Positions 9,101-17,528 of a stretch of 64,000 nt of DNA are shown piece after piece. Position numbers and translations under genes: made by a program. The stretch spans positions 1-64,000 of the forward strand of contig JAAFIQ010000003.1 of the NCBI GenBank assembly GCA_013298715.1. The letters run 5' to 3'. Source of the DNA: Bacteroidota bacterium. GTDB taxonomy: Bacteria > Bacteroidota > Bacteroidia > B-17B0 > Aurantibacillaceae. A model generated the notes under the pieces. That model did no database searches, was not told the origin of the DNA, and was given only the letters and a program-made list of their open reading frames with translations. Within the stretch, counting starts at the first letter, position 1. Every line of letters begins with the position of its first letter.

Positions 9101-10503
9101 CCATTTGAAATATTTGTTGCAGTTACAACATAATTACCACCTGCATTACCAACAATTGAGTTACCTGTATTTGGCCCGACAATGCCAGGGCCAGCCCAAG
9201 AATAAGAAACACCACCAATATTATTTACCGAAATTGCTGTGGTTAATTGTGAACAAGTTAAAAACTGTGAACTATTTGTCCCTGTGATTACTGGAGCAAT
9301 ATTATTTGTAGGAACATTATAAGTAGCGGAATTTGTACAACCATTTGCAGTACCAATAATTGTAAATGGTCCAGATCCTGTAACTGTTGCACTATTTGAG
9401 TTTTGTGATAACACAGTGGTACCAGACCAGACGTAACTTGATGCGCCACTTGTAGTTAATGTAACTGTATTAGGATTGATACAGGTATAGCTTTGAGTTG
9501 GTGAAGCAATTGTAGGTTGTGCATTTACAACAATATTGTTTGTAACAGTTCTGCCGCAAACTGCTGTAGGACCAACTTCATAAGTTACAGCATAAGTTCC
9601 AGCCCCAACGGAAATAGGACAAAATGTATTTGAAGTAACGCCTGCACCCGAAAAGAAAGGAAAACTTGCACTGCTTGAATATCCCGTTGTTGTTGTTAAT
9701 AAACTTACACATGATGAATAAGGGCATAAATTTAATGGCGGCGTAAAATTAGAATTACCTGCCACAAATGGATTTGTGATTAGTAACGTTCTAGTTGCTG
9801 AAGTTGTACAGCCCGCTTGGCTATTAAAATTATAGGTTACTGTATAAGTGCCAGGGGACATTTGCCAAGGGTCTAAGGTGATAAAGCCACTACCGAAATC
9901 TTGATTAATTGCGGCTGCAGAAACCGTAGGTGTAATTACAAATGAAGCTGACCCAATTGCTGAATTAGCTGGCACAAATACGCCTTGGCATGTATTGGCA
10001 GGAGAATTATTCCAAGTTCCGGATACTAAAGGAATCGTAGAGTAACAACTAAAAACTGTATATGTCATAGGAGTGCCAGCAGCAATGTTACATAAGGAAT
10101 AACTATGCGATAGTGAAGGTGTTTGAAGCGAACTATATAATGTAAACAAAGAATTACTTGGAATAGAAACGGCACAAGTACCGCAAACGGTTGAAGTAGG
10201 TGAGCCACCTTGGAATAGGAACATGGAGTTATTCGCATTTGAATTTGCATTTGTTAAACTTGTTTCAATTCGTATACAAGGCGTATTACCTTGAGTTAAA
10301 GCCCCATTGGTTATTGGGCTTGGCATAATTCTAATCAATCCTGAAAAGTCGCAACCAACGGTGGCAGAAACCACAGCATTCCCGTTTGTTGGATCTGTAA
10401 ATGCTAAGTTAGGCGTTAAACAACCCAAAGGCTGACCCTTAAGCAAAGCAGAAAAAAATACTGCTAATATAATTATCGATTTAAAAATGTAGTTTGATTT
10501 CAT
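6106..10503 (-). CDS. Giant Ig-like/PKD adhesin with gliding-motility-type (type B) C-terminal domain
   Basis: 1465 residues, very rich in T, S, N, G and V. A signal peptide (MKSNYIFKSIIILAVFFSAL...) is followed by a cysteine-containing N-terminal region. About a dozen repeats of roughly 75-90 residues come next, each with a YSWxGP-like strand, a GxYxVxVTNxxxGC motif and paired cysteines. A PKD domain (SGPAPLTVNFDNTSSG, near 1310-1380) precedes a final ~85-residue type B sorting domain (EVFTPNGDLYNPTFEIKGL, LEIFNRWGNPVY, AGTYYYILNL). The type B domain marks T9SS export, and the partner SprF-like gene lies 73 bp downstream. A surface adhesin or gliding-related filament is the likely role. Long plus-strand ORFs opposite it (for example 8645-9070) are repeat shadows. 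Confidence 0.92.
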   Translation of the reverse strand: MKSNYIFKSIIILAVFFSALLKGQPLGCLTPNLAFTDPTNGNAVVSATVGCDFSGLIRIMPSPITNGALTQGNTPCIRIETSLTNANSNANNSMFLFQGGSPTSTVCGTCAVSIPSNSLFTLYSSLQTPSLSHSYSLCNIAAGTPMTYTVFSCYSTIPLVSGTWNNSPANTCQGVFVPANSAIGSASFVITPTVSAAAINQDFGSGFITLDPWQMSPGTYTVTYNFNSQAGCTTSATRTLLITNPFVAGNSNFTPPLNLCPYSSCVSLLTTTTGYSSSASFPFFSGAGVTSNTFCPISVGAGTYAVTYEVGPTAVCGRTVTNNIVVNAQPTIASPTQSYTCINPNTVTLTTSGASSYVWSGTTVLSQNSNSATVTGSGPFTIIGTANGCTNSATYNVPTNNIAPVITGTNSSQFLTCSQLTTAISVNNIGGVSYSWAGPGIVGPNTGNSIVGNAGGNYVVTATNISNGCTSNATVTVGQGTFVTNTPATTGTITCAVNNINLSTTATTPAFNITWTAPGGATLSANNQQNVSATMTNGGTFTVAVTNATNNCTSTNTIAVNVNTSVITPTALTASSTLLNCNVTSVTLNGNPLTGVTYSWTGPASFASTAANPVVTNPGTYSLVVTNTVNGCKNTVSSANITITQNTLTPTITPTTATNPSVTCAGASTIVTLGASLGNGGNGYVWSNGPTTPTISVSAGTFSVYAINSVNGCISTPISFTVSPPSGVQTPTLSNPSPSLSCTQTIVTSSIINSGSGLSYIWSGPGIQGSTTSSVVNITQAGTYNYTLTNSSNCSIGNSFVVATTTINIVPNLSALNQTVTCSNTTATLSTAATPASSAYTYSWSTNATTPSITVTPASSTNYTVVVTNTLNGCRGIQTLNVTTNTVVPTGVSLSPATFTLACSPPSTTLTANATGAATYSWVSTTGLISATTSTLNVNTAGTYSVFAIGSNGCSSAAQVAVISAPAGAPAITLSNSNPVITCTSGPISVSVAVTSTVPIQSYAWGPASGITGATNTNVVVFNAAGTYTGLIIATNGCPTNTTIVVTSATTAPAFVAGTGTASPLSCTNPTTAVAPTFTPASNLTYSWSGPGIVGATNGSSIAVNQNGNYSVTVTNTLTGCAANNLVVPVSGSNLAPTLTVTSSSSLGIACQPNTSTVVLTATASAALNYTWNNGATTSTISTSNPGTFTVSAFDNTSGCTINQTFTVANNAALPSLTATAAGSLPCGGGTTTLNAQSTNTNVSYSWAGAGVVTGSNTSNAIVNAGGIYSVTVTNNLTNCSSTETVALVQTTVTAQFTANVISGPAPLTVNFDNTSSGAITYSWSLGNNQPSSILENPSNIYNEPGTYVVMLTAYNGACASTTTLEIKVQQGLGEIPEVFTPNGDLYNPTFEIKGLDSYPNNSLEIFNRWGNPVYSAKPYKNDWDGKPNKSSIGTDKLPAGTYYYILNLGDDKIKPLKGYIQLQY

Positions 10504-10528
10504 TCGTTTGTAGTTTTGAAAATAATTT

Positions 10529-10861
10529 TTATAGCGTTATTTCTTCTATTTTTTTTGCTCGGTAGTTGTTTTTAATCAGCGCTTTGTTAGTTAGCAACCA
10601 ATTATTTAACCTACTTGTATAGGAAGATTTGTCTTCGTTAACCAATTTGCTCGGTACTTGTGTTAATATTGTGTAGTCAATTAAAATTTCCTTTAGTTGA
10701 TTATCAAAACCAAAATAAATACTCCCATCTGCGTTTTTGGTTTTTATGGAAATCTCTGACTGGGGTTGAGGGGCTATCCTTTTTTGAGGCGCTTTTTCTT
10801 TGCTTTGAGCGAGACAAGATCCGCTGGCAAGTACAATAATCAAAATAAACAAATTTTTCAT
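10529..10861 (-). CDS. Small secreted protein of unknown function
   Basis: 110 residues with a clear signal peptide (MKNLFILIIVLASGSCLAQ). The GSC could in principle act as a weak lipobox, but LAQ is a normal signal-peptidase I site. The mature part is basic, proline-rich at first (APQKRIAPQPQ), then a short globular segment ending in a basic helix. No family is recognised. It lies 25 bp upstream of the giant adhesin in the same direction and is probably the first gene of that transcript, so it may assist the cargo or its secretion, but this rests on position only. Confidence 0.65.
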   Translation of the reverse strand: MKNLFILIIVLASGSCLAQSKEKAPQKRIAPQPQSEISIKTKNADGSIYFGFDNQLKEILIDYTILTQVPSKLVNEDKSSYTSRLNNWLLTNKALIKNNYRAKKIEEITL

Positions 10862-10967
10862 CTAGTTATGTTTTTTGTTAAGCGAAAATAAACAAAATAT
10901 TAACATATACTAACAAAATAGAAAAATTTTCACTAAAACAATTCAGGTTTTTGATTGTTTCATAAGG

Positions 10968-11606
10968 TTAATTGGTAATTATCTTTTTAAAATCTTGGAT
11001 ATTTAATTGCTGATTACAGAACCAGAATTCATCTTCAATTGCGTTTGAACACACAACTATTGTTTTGTTTTTTTGAGATGATTCAATTAGATTTTTGTAC
11101 CAATTAATCGCATTCTTATCTAAATTACTAATTGGCTCATCTAATAATACCAGTTTGGAGCTTGAGCAGAGGGCCAAGCCTAGCTTTAATCGCTGCTTCA
11201 TTCCACTACTAAACTGTTTAATATATTTGTTTGAAGCGTGTGTTAGCTCAATTCTTTCTATGAAATTTTTTGTGCTTAACTCGTTTTCAAAAGGTTTTAA
11301 AGCAGTAAAATGATTCACCAATTCCGTTAATGTAAACTCTTCAATTAATTGCAAATAGGGCGATGCAAATGAAATGTGTTTAAAAACTGCATCAGAAGAA
11401 ATAACTTTTCCATCATTAAAAAAATTAACTGTTCCTGTAGTTGGTGTTACAAAGCTGCTAATAATCTGTAGTAAAGTTGATTTTCCTGACCCATTGCCTC
11501 CTTGAATTACAAGGGCTTCTCCCGCTTTTATTGTGTACGTTAGATTTTTAAAAATCCACTCCGACTTAAATTTTTTACCAACGTTATTTAATTCAACACT
11601 TATCAA
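10968..11606 (-). CDS. ABC transporter ATP-binding protein, CcmA-like size
   Basis: 212 residues forming a single ABC ATPase domain. Walker A is GGNGSGKST (about residue 36), the signature is FSSGMKQRLKLGLAL, and Walker B with the catalytic Glu is LVLLDEPISNLD. The normal switch histidine near the end is not obvious (CSNAIEDEFWF stands where xxTHD is usual). No permease is adjacent; the gene sits 4 bp after lpxA on the minus strand. Its length and single-domain form fit heme-exporter-type CcmA, and a CcmB permease is encoded 36 kb away at 47719-48369, so the two could be partners. That pairing is inference. Confidence 0.8.
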   Translation of the reverse strand: MISVELNNVGKKFKSEWIFKNLTYTIKAGEALVIQGGNGSGKSTLLQIISSFVTPTTGTVNFFNDGKVISSDAVFKHISFASPYLQLIEEFTLTELVNHFTALKPFENELSTKNFIERIELTHASNKYIKQFSSGMKQRLKLGLALCSSSKLVLLDEPISNLDKNAINWYKNLIESSQKNKTIVVCSNAIEDEFWFCNQQLNIQDFKKIITN

Positions 11607-11610
11607 AGTT

Positions 11611-12384
11611 CTATATTCCTTTAATAATTCCGTCTTTTTGAGCTTTGATGAATTCTAAAATTTGAGTTCTTATTGGTGTTTCGGGCATTTCGTTTTCTAC
11701 AATATCTAAAGCATTACTAATGTTATGGCCACGTACAAAAATAATGCGATATATATCTTCTATTTGTTTTATAACTTCCTTATCAAAACCTCTGCGCGCT
11801 AAACCAATTGTGTTTACACCAATAAACTGTAACGGTTCGCGTGCAACCCTTATATAAGGTGGAATACTTTTTCTTACGAGTGAGGCGCCCGCTACAAAGC
11901 TGTGTGCACCAATGGTAACAAATTGTTGCGCTGCTACAACGCCTTCAATAATTACATAATCTTCAACAGTTATATGACCTGCTAAGCTGCCGTTGTTTGC
12001 AATGATGACATTGTTTCCAATTAAGCAATCATGTCCTAAATGGGTGTATGCCATAATTAAACAATTATTTCCAACTTTAGTAGTCATGCGATCTGCCGTA
12101 CCCTTGTGTATTGTAGCGTATTCTCTAATTACTGTATTGTTTCCAATTACAGTGTTAGATTTTTCGCCTTTGTATTTTAAATCTTGATTAACCACACCAA
12201 TAATTGCTCCTGGAAAAATTTGACAATTGTTACCTATTACGGTATCTGGATAAATTACAGCATTTGGATGAATAAACGTGTTGTCCCCAATTTCAACATC
12301 CTCATAAATGGTTGCAAATGCTGATATTGTCACATTATTACCAATTTTTGCTTTTGGGCTTACGTTTGCTAAATTAGAAATCAT
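11611..12384 (-). CDS. lpxA: Acyl-ACP--UDP-N-acetylglucosamine O-acyltransferase
   Basis: 257 residues, the normal LpxA length. It is built from left-handed beta-helix hexapeptide repeats (IGNNVTI, IGDNTFI, IGNNCQI and so on). The catalytic-histidine region YATIHKGT and the C-terminal helical bundle with IGVNTIGLARRGF are present. LpxA transfers an R-3-hydroxyacyl chain to UDP-GlcNAc in the cytoplasm, the first step of lipid A synthesis. It follows lpxC-fabZ with a 1-bp gap, the usual Bacteroidota order, and the ABC ATPase comes directly after it. Confidence 0.97.
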   Translation of the reverse strand: MISNLANVSPKAKIGNNVTISAFATIYEDVEIGDNTFIHPNAVIYPDTVIGNNCQIFPGAIIGVVNQDLKYKGEKSNTVIGNNTVIREYATIHKGTADRMTTKVGNNCLIMAYTHLGHDCLIGNNVIIANNGSLAGHITVEDYVIIEGVVAAQQFVTIGAHSFVAGASLVRKSIPPYIRVAREPLQFIGVNTIGLARRGFDKEVIKQIEDIYRIIFVRGHNISNALDIVENEMPETPIRTQILEFIKAQKDGIIKGI

Positions 12385-12385
12385 A

Positions 12386-13804
12386 TTAGGCTAAAACGGG
12401 TTTCTCAATTCCTTTTACTTTAACAATTTGCGCCATCATTTCTGCTTCCATTACGGGCTTGTTGGCTACATAAGCTACTCCACGCATGTGGCAAATACCG
12501 CGACGGATTGGTGTAATTAAATTTAAACTAAAAATAACTGTATCGCCTGGTACTACTTTTTGTTTAAACTTAACCCCATCTATTTTCATAAAATAGGTTA
12601 GGTAATTTTCAGGATCGGGTACAGTTTTCAAAACTAATACGCCACCGCATTGTGCCATGGCTTCAATTAACATAACACCTGGCATTACTGGCTCTCCGGG
12701 AAAGTGGCCTTTAAAAAATTCTTCGTTTAAGGTTACGTTTTTTACCCCAATAACGTGTTCGCCACTCAACTCCATTATTTTATCTACCAACAGCATTGGC
12801 TGACGGTGAGGTAAAATTTTCATTATGTCGTTAATGTTCAGTAATGGTGGTTTGTTCAAATCAACTTTAGGAAAATCTTTTTCTATACGTTGTTTTTTTA
12901 TTAATTCTTTTATTTTTCGCGCAAAGGCTACATTGCCATTGTGACCAGGGCGTGCCGCTAACACGTGTATTTTTAGAGGGCGACCAACCAAGGCTAAATC
13001 ACCAATAATATCTAATAATTTATGACGGGCGGGTTCGTTATAAAAATGAAGGGCTGTGTTATTTAGAACTCCTTTGCCTTTCACCTCAACGTGCTCTTTG
13101 TTAAATACTTTTCTTAAATGATCTAATTTATCTTTTGGTAATTCTTTATCTACTAAAACAATTGCGTTATCTAAATCGCCACCTTTTATAAGGTTGTGTT
13201 GCAACAGCATTTCTAATTCGTGCAAAAACACAAAGGTTCTGCATTTGCTTATTTCATTTTTAAACTGCGATATATCGTATATCCCGGCGTGTTGGGTCCC
13301 TAATACTTCGCTGTTGTAATCAACCATAACGGTGCAGCGGTAGGTTTCTTGAGGCACGGCAAGCATTTCTACTTTTTTAATTGGATCTTCGAAAGTTAAA
13401 TTTTCTGTTAATTCAAAATAAACGCGATCTTCCTCTTGTTCTTCAATTTCAGCGGCTTCAAGAGCTTCAATAAACTTCCAAGAGCTTCCATCCATAATTG
13501 GCATCTCAGCGTCTGTCATTTGAATTAAGCAATTATCTATTCCTAGACCAACCAAAGCGGCCAATACGTGTTCGGTAGTGTATACTCTTACTCCATTTTT
13601 TTCTAAAGTGGTACCTCGACTGGTATCAACCACCAAGTCTGCATCTGCATCAATAATTGGTTGCCCATCAACGTCCATGCGCTGAAATTTGTACCAGTGA
13701 TTAACTGGGGCAGGATTAAACGTAATGGTAACAGGTTTTCCTGTGTGCAAACCTTTTCCTGTAACAGAAACTGCTTGTTTTATAGTTTTTTGTTTATCAC
13801 CCAT
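12386..13804 (-). CDS. lpxC/fabZ: Bifunctional LpxC deacetylase / FabZ dehydratase
   Basis: 472 residues. The N-terminal part (about 1-305) is LpxC, the zinc UDP-3-O-acyl-GlcNAc deacetylase: TTEHVLAALVGLGIDNC with a zinc histidine, HKLLDIIGDLALVG with the second His and Asp, and the HNGNVAFA loop. The C-terminal part (about 325-472) is FabZ, the 3-hydroxyacyl-ACP dehydratase: ILPHRQPMLLVD with the active His and GHFPGEPVMPGVMLIEAMAQ with the active Glu. This fusion is characteristic of the Bacteroidota and ties lipid A committal to fatty acid elongation in one polypeptide. The 180-bp gap upstream has an inverted repeat (cttatcg at 13878, cgataag at 13930) and probably holds the promoter. Confidence 0.97.
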   Translation of the reverse strand: MGDKQKTIKQAVSVTGKGLHTGKPVTITFNPAPVNHWYKFQRMDVDGQPIIDADADLVVDTSRGTTLEKNGVRVYTTEHVLAALVGLGIDNCLIQMTDAEMPIMDGSSWKFIEALEAAEIEEQEEDRVYFELTENLTFEDPIKKVEMLAVPQETYRCTVMVDYNSEVLGTQHAGIYDISQFKNEISKCRTFVFLHELEMLLQHNLIKGGDLDNAIVLVDKELPKDKLDHLRKVFNKEHVEVKGKGVLNNTALHFYNEPARHKLLDIIGDLALVGRPLKIHVLAARPGHNGNVAFARKIKELIKKQRIEKDFPKVDLNKPPLLNINDIMKILPHRQPMLLVDKIMELSGEHVIGVKNVTLNEEFFKGHFPGEPVMPGVMLIEAMAQCGGVLVLKTVPDPENYLTYFMKIDGVKFKQKVVPGDTVIFSLNLITPIRRGICHMRGVAYVANKPVMEAEMMAQIVKVKGIEKPVLA

Positions 13805-13983
13805 GATAAAAAATTATGATAACTGTAAATATATGGAAAAAAAATTAAATAGTTTACTCATGAAATATATTGAGAATCTTATCGGATAAAAAATCTTTAG
13901 TTTTGGAAGTTTTTATTTTGTGTGAACATCGATAAGTTCGAAGATTTTTATTTTTACGGACTTAATTATAAGGCATACTTTAA

Positions 13984-15165
13984 TTACTCGTCTTTAAAAA
14001 ACGTTAACTTATGTAAATCAATTAACTGTATGTTTTTATAGTAAAAATTTAATACATCAACATATTTGTAACCAAGTTTGCACATACGCATAGCGCCTTC
14101 TTGGCACATTCCTAATCCGTGACCATAACCTTTTCCTTTAAATAGCACGCTATCTTTCCCAATTTCTGATATACTAAAATAGGTTGATTTTAATTGCAAA
14201 TCGGTGCGCACATTTTTTAGAGGTACTTTACTTGTGCTACACTCTAAATAAACTTTTCTTGTATCTTGTTTGAAGTTAAAAGCGGCCTCCCTGCCTTCTT
14301 CTTTATCTGATGGATAATTATGTTTTATTTTTAAATAGGATAACCAATCGTCTTTCAACATTTTTCGTTCCCACTTGCTGTTTGGCATTTTTACACTAAA
14401 ACTATCTGTTACACTTTTTAAGTAACTTGTGCGCGACCCCCACACATCTTCGCTATTAGCAGTTTGTCCGCCACAATTGCTATGAAATGCTGCAACAATT
14501 AAATTTAAACTTTCATCTACAACTACCAAATTTTTTGTTGCCTCTATTGCTGTAAACGTATTCAAATCTTTTGGCTTGCCATAATACGCTTGGCAATGCA
14601 CTTGATCACACAAACTAAACCCTTCAGTTATGTGTTTGTTAATATGCGCTAAGGCAAACGTGCGTGCTAAAACAGATTGTACTTTGTAAAACTCCAAACT
14701 TGAACGCGAGCCAGCCTCGGCCTCGGTAACGCCGGCAATGTAGTTGTCTAATAATACTTCATTAATAATTTTTAAGTAACCATCTAAAGAACTAAAGCTT
14801 AAATTGTTTTGATAAATACGTGGCTTCCTATCAGGATTAATTAATTTTACTTTTAGCTCACTTAAATTATCGCCACTTAATTTTATGTATTTGTATTTGC
14901 CATAATCTTTATCGTCAATAATTAGTTGAACACTATCAACTTTATTAAAAAGTTTAATTGTATTTTCTGGTGTAACTTTTTGAAGTAAATTTCCATCGGC
15001 AATAATTTTATAAACACCAGCATTGGTATTAAGCATTAATGCTGTAATTTTTGTTTGTGTTAGCACACATATTTGTATATTATCTGTTGGTATAAACAAA
15101 CTTGTACTAACCAGCCAAAAACTTATCAGGGTTACTATAAAAACTATTTTTGTAATTACTCTCAT
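13984..15165 (-). CDS. SpoIID/LytB domain protein
   Basis: 393 residues. An N-terminal hydrophobic signal or anchor segment (about 5-28) is followed by a beta-rich region and the SpoIID domain. Signatures are YIAGVTEAEAG, FYKVQSVLARTFAL (the family's QAVAARTYA motif), the AFHSNCGGQTANSEDVWG cysteine motif, and the end GYGHGLGMCQEGAMRM (family GHGVGMSQYGA). SpoIID enzymes are lytic transglycosylases acting on peptidoglycan glycans; non-sporulating Bacteroidota carry homologues whose substrate is not settled. The start ATG overlaps the lpxB stop by 4 bp (ATGA), so the genes are translationally coupled. Confidence 0.9.
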   Translation of the reverse strand: MRVITKIVFIVTLISFWLVSTSLFIPTDNIQICVLTQTKITALMLNTNAGVYKIIADGNLLQKVTPENTIKLFNKVDSVQLIIDDKDYGKYKYIKLSGDNLSELKVKLINPDRKPRIYQNNLSFSSLDGYLKIINEVLLDNYIAGVTEAEAGSRSSLEFYKVQSVLARTFALAHINKHITEGFSLCDQVHCQAYYGKPKDLNTFTAIEATKNLVVVDESLNLIVAAFHSNCGGQTANSEDVWGSRTSYLKSVTDSFSVKMPNSKWERKMLKDDWLSYLKIKHNYPSDKEEGREAAFNFKQDTRKVYLECSTSKVPLKNVRTDLQLKSTYFSISEIGKDSVLFKGKGYGHGLGMCQEGAMRMCKLGYKYVDVLNFYYKNIQLIDLHKLTFFKDE

Positions 15166-16286
15166 TTTATTAAATCGGCTACAATTGCCTCTGCAATGCG
15201 TTTGCTGGCTCCGCTTCCGCCTAAAAATGTTTTTAGTTGTTTGTACTCGTTAAGTTGTGAAGTTCTGTAATTGGTATCATGCAACAATAAATTTAATTCG
15301 CTACAAATATTTTCAACGGTTAATGCTTCTTGGATAAGTTCTTTTACAACTGGCCTATCCATTATTAAATTTGGTAGGCTAATGTATTTTACATTTACAA
15401 AAAACTTAGCGATTTTTATTGAAAGAGCGCCAGCTTTATAGCAAACAACTTGTGGTAATTCAAACAAGGCACTTTCTAAAGTTGATGTGCCTGATTTAAT
15501 AATTCCTGCATCGGCATAGCGCATTAATTCGTAGGTTTGATTGTAAATTACTTCAACATTCATGAGGCGTGCAGGCTCATACACTTCTTTTGGTAAATTG
15601 TGCGTGCCTGCAATTACAAATTGATAGTTGCTGAATTTTGGAATTACTTGCAACATTAAATTAAACATGTAATGAATTTCTTGCTTACGACTACCAGGTA
15701 ATACAGCAATTATAGGCTTTTGTGATAATGAATTTTTAGAAATAAACTCTTTTTTGCTTGGTAAATTGGGTAATTTATTTTCGATAGCATCTATGAGTGG
15801 ATGCCCTAAAAATTTTGCAGGATAATTGTGTTTTTCTTTGTAAAAAGGCTCTTCGAAAGGGAGTATAACAAAAAGTTGGCTTACGTATTTTTTAATGATT
15901 TCTACTCGGCCTTCTTTCCAAGCCCAAACTGTTGGTGAAATGTAATAAGCAACTTTAATTTTATTTTCGTGTGCCCATTTGGCCATGCGCAAATTGAAGC
16001 CTGGGTAATCTACTAAAATCAACACATCTGGCTTATACTTTAAAATTGCTTGTTTGATAGTTTTAAAATTTTGCTTTATAGCCCCAATGTTTTTTAAAAC
16101 CTCAACAAAGCCCATAAAGGCCATTTGTTTAATATTTACAACTGGTTGTTGTTTTGTAACCTCCATCAAATAATCGCCACCAGTAAATGCGAATTGGGCA
16201 TTTGAATCGAATTGCTGAATATATTTTGCGCAATTAGATGCGTGCATATCGCCACTCACTTCGCCAGTTATAAAAAAATACTTCAT
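15162..16286 (-). CDS. lpxB: Lipid-A-disaccharide synthase
   Basis: 374 residues, typical for LpxB. The N-terminus has FFITGEVSGDMHASN, the family GExSGD motif. KPDVLILVDYPGFNLRMAKW, YYISPTVWAWKEGR and the PGSRKQEIHYM nucleotide-sugar motif are all present. The enzyme joins UDP-diacyl-GlcN and lipid X at the inner membrane. It lies within a tight minus-strand operon surE - small membrane protein - lpxB - spoIID. As in many Bacteroidota it is not beside lpxA or lpxC, though it is only a few kb away here. Confidence 0.97.
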   Translation of the reverse strand: MKYFFITGEVSGDMHASNCAKYIQQFDSNAQFAFTGGDYLMEVTKQQPVVNIKQMAFMGFVEVLKNIGAIKQNFKTIKQAILKYKPDVLILVDYPGFNLRMAKWAHENKIKVAYYISPTVWAWKEGRVEIIKKYVSQLFVILPFEEPFYKEKHNYPAKFLGHPLIDAIENKLPNLPSKKEFISKNSLSQKPIIAVLPGSRKQEIHYMFNLMLQVIPKFSNYQFVIAGTHNLPKEVYEPARLMNVEVIYNQTYELMRYADAGIIKSGTSTLESALFELPQVVCYKAGALSIKIAKFFVNVKYISLPNLIMDRPVVKELIQEALTVENICSELNLLLHDTNYRTSQLNEYKQLKTFLGGSGASKRIAEAIVADLIK

Positions 16287-16289
16287 GAA

Positions 16290-16607
16290 CTATACTTCAA
16301 ATGGTTCTATATAGTACATAACATAAGCAACTAAAGCCACATAAAATAATAAACTAATAATTATTCCTTTATTAAAACTATCCATCTTTTTTTGTAAACC
16401 TATATAAAAAAGTAATAAGTTGCCAATGCCACAACCCTTGATATAACTGCCTAGTAGCTGACCACCAATTAAATATTTAGTGAATCTAACCGGAAAAGAA
16501 AGTTGATGTTGTGTAAACATCCAAATAAAAAAATACACTATTGCAGGAAAAATTAAGCCTATTATTAGGCCTTTCCAGACATTATCTAATTTAAATAACC
16601 AATTCAT
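16290..16607 (-). CDS. Small membrane protein between surE and lpxB
   Basis: 105 residues with three likely transmembrane segments: WKGLIIGLIFPAIVYFFIWM, LLGSYIKGCGIGNLLLFYIG and GIIISLLFYVALVAYVMYYI. There is no enzymatic motif. It fits tightly between surE (1-bp gap) and lpxB (3-bp gap), a position where Bacteroidota often have a short uncharacterised membrane gene. An envelope role is suggested only by the operon. Confidence 0.75.
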   Translation of the reverse strand: MNWLFKLDNVWKGLIIGLIFPAIVYFFIWMFTQHQLSFPVRFTKYLIGGQLLGSYIKGCGIGNLLLFYIGLQKKMDSFNKGIIISLLFYVALVAYVMYYIEPFEV

Positions 16608-16608
16608 T

Positions 16609-17376
16609 TTACTTCTCGAATTCTTTTATTTTTTCAAGTGCTTTGTAATCTGTTAAATCTACCTGCGTAGGCACAACAGATAAGTAACCGTTTGCAAGCG
16701 CCCACTCATCAGTATCCGTGGCTTCTTTTTCAAAATTTATAAATTCGCCTGTAAGCCAGTAATAATCTCTACCGTACGGATCTTGTCTTGCGTCAAATTT
16801 CTCAACCCAACTGGCTTTGGCTTGACGAACAACTTTTATGCCTTTAATATTCTCTTTTGATAATTTAGGAATATTTACATTTAAACACGTTCCTTTTGGC
16901 ATTCCGTGTTTTAAACTTTTCTCAATAAGTTTAGCAATGTAATTTTCTGCTTGAAAAAAATCTGCTTCCATGCTATAGTCGCACAAACTAAAACCTATGC
17001 TGGGAGCGCCTTCTAAAGCACCTTCAATTGCAGCGCTCATTGTACCACTATAAATCACATTTATTGAACTGTTGCTACCATGATTGATGCCGCTCAGAAT
17101 TAAATTTGGTTTTTGAGGCAACACTTCGCAGATGGCCATTTTAACACAATCTACTGGTGTTCCTGAGCAGGCTAACTCTATATCTGTTGAATGATAGTGT
17201 GTTTTTTGCAAACGCAAAGTTGAATTTATAGTAATAGCGTGCCCCATGCCACTTTGTGGTTTATCAGGTGCAATTACGGCAATGGTGCCAAATTGTTTGG
17301 CTATTTTAACCAAAGCAGAAATGCCAGGTGCATAAATGCCATCGTCGTTTGTTACTAGGATTAATGGTTTGTTCAT
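16609..17376 (-). CDS. surE: 5'/3'-nucleotidase SurE
   Basis: 255 residues. The N-terminal metal-binding motif is VTNDDGIYAPGI (DD plus later Ser and Asn ligands), followed by APDKPQSGMGHAIT and the ILSGINHGSN signature. SurE is a cytosolic metal-dependent nucleoside monophosphatase active on survival in stationary phase. It is the first gene of the four-gene operon running to the SpoIID gene and is divergent from the plus-strand zinc peptidase across 152 bp. Confidence 0.97.
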   Translation of the reverse strand: MNKPLILVTNDDGIYAPGISALVKIAKQFGTIAVIAPDKPQSGMGHAITINSTLRLQKTHYHSTDIELACSGTPVDCVKMAICEVLPQKPNLILSGINHGSNSSINVIYSGTMSAAIEGALEGAPSIGFSLCDYSMEADFFQAENYIAKLIEKSLKHGMPKGTCLNVNIPKLSKENIKGIKVVRQAKASWVEKFDARQDPYGRDYYWLTGEFINFEKEATDTDEWALANGYLSVVPTQVDLTDYKALEKIKEFEK

Positions 17377-17528
17377 TCGTCTTATAAAACTAAAGCTAAT
17401 TATGCTTACTTTTAGGGTAGGTAAATGTAATTACTAAGGTGCAAATGTTAATACCTGTAAAAAATCTGCAAAATTGTCAGAGAAACAAAATGGCATTTAA
17501 CTTGTTATATATTTACAAAACTTAGATT

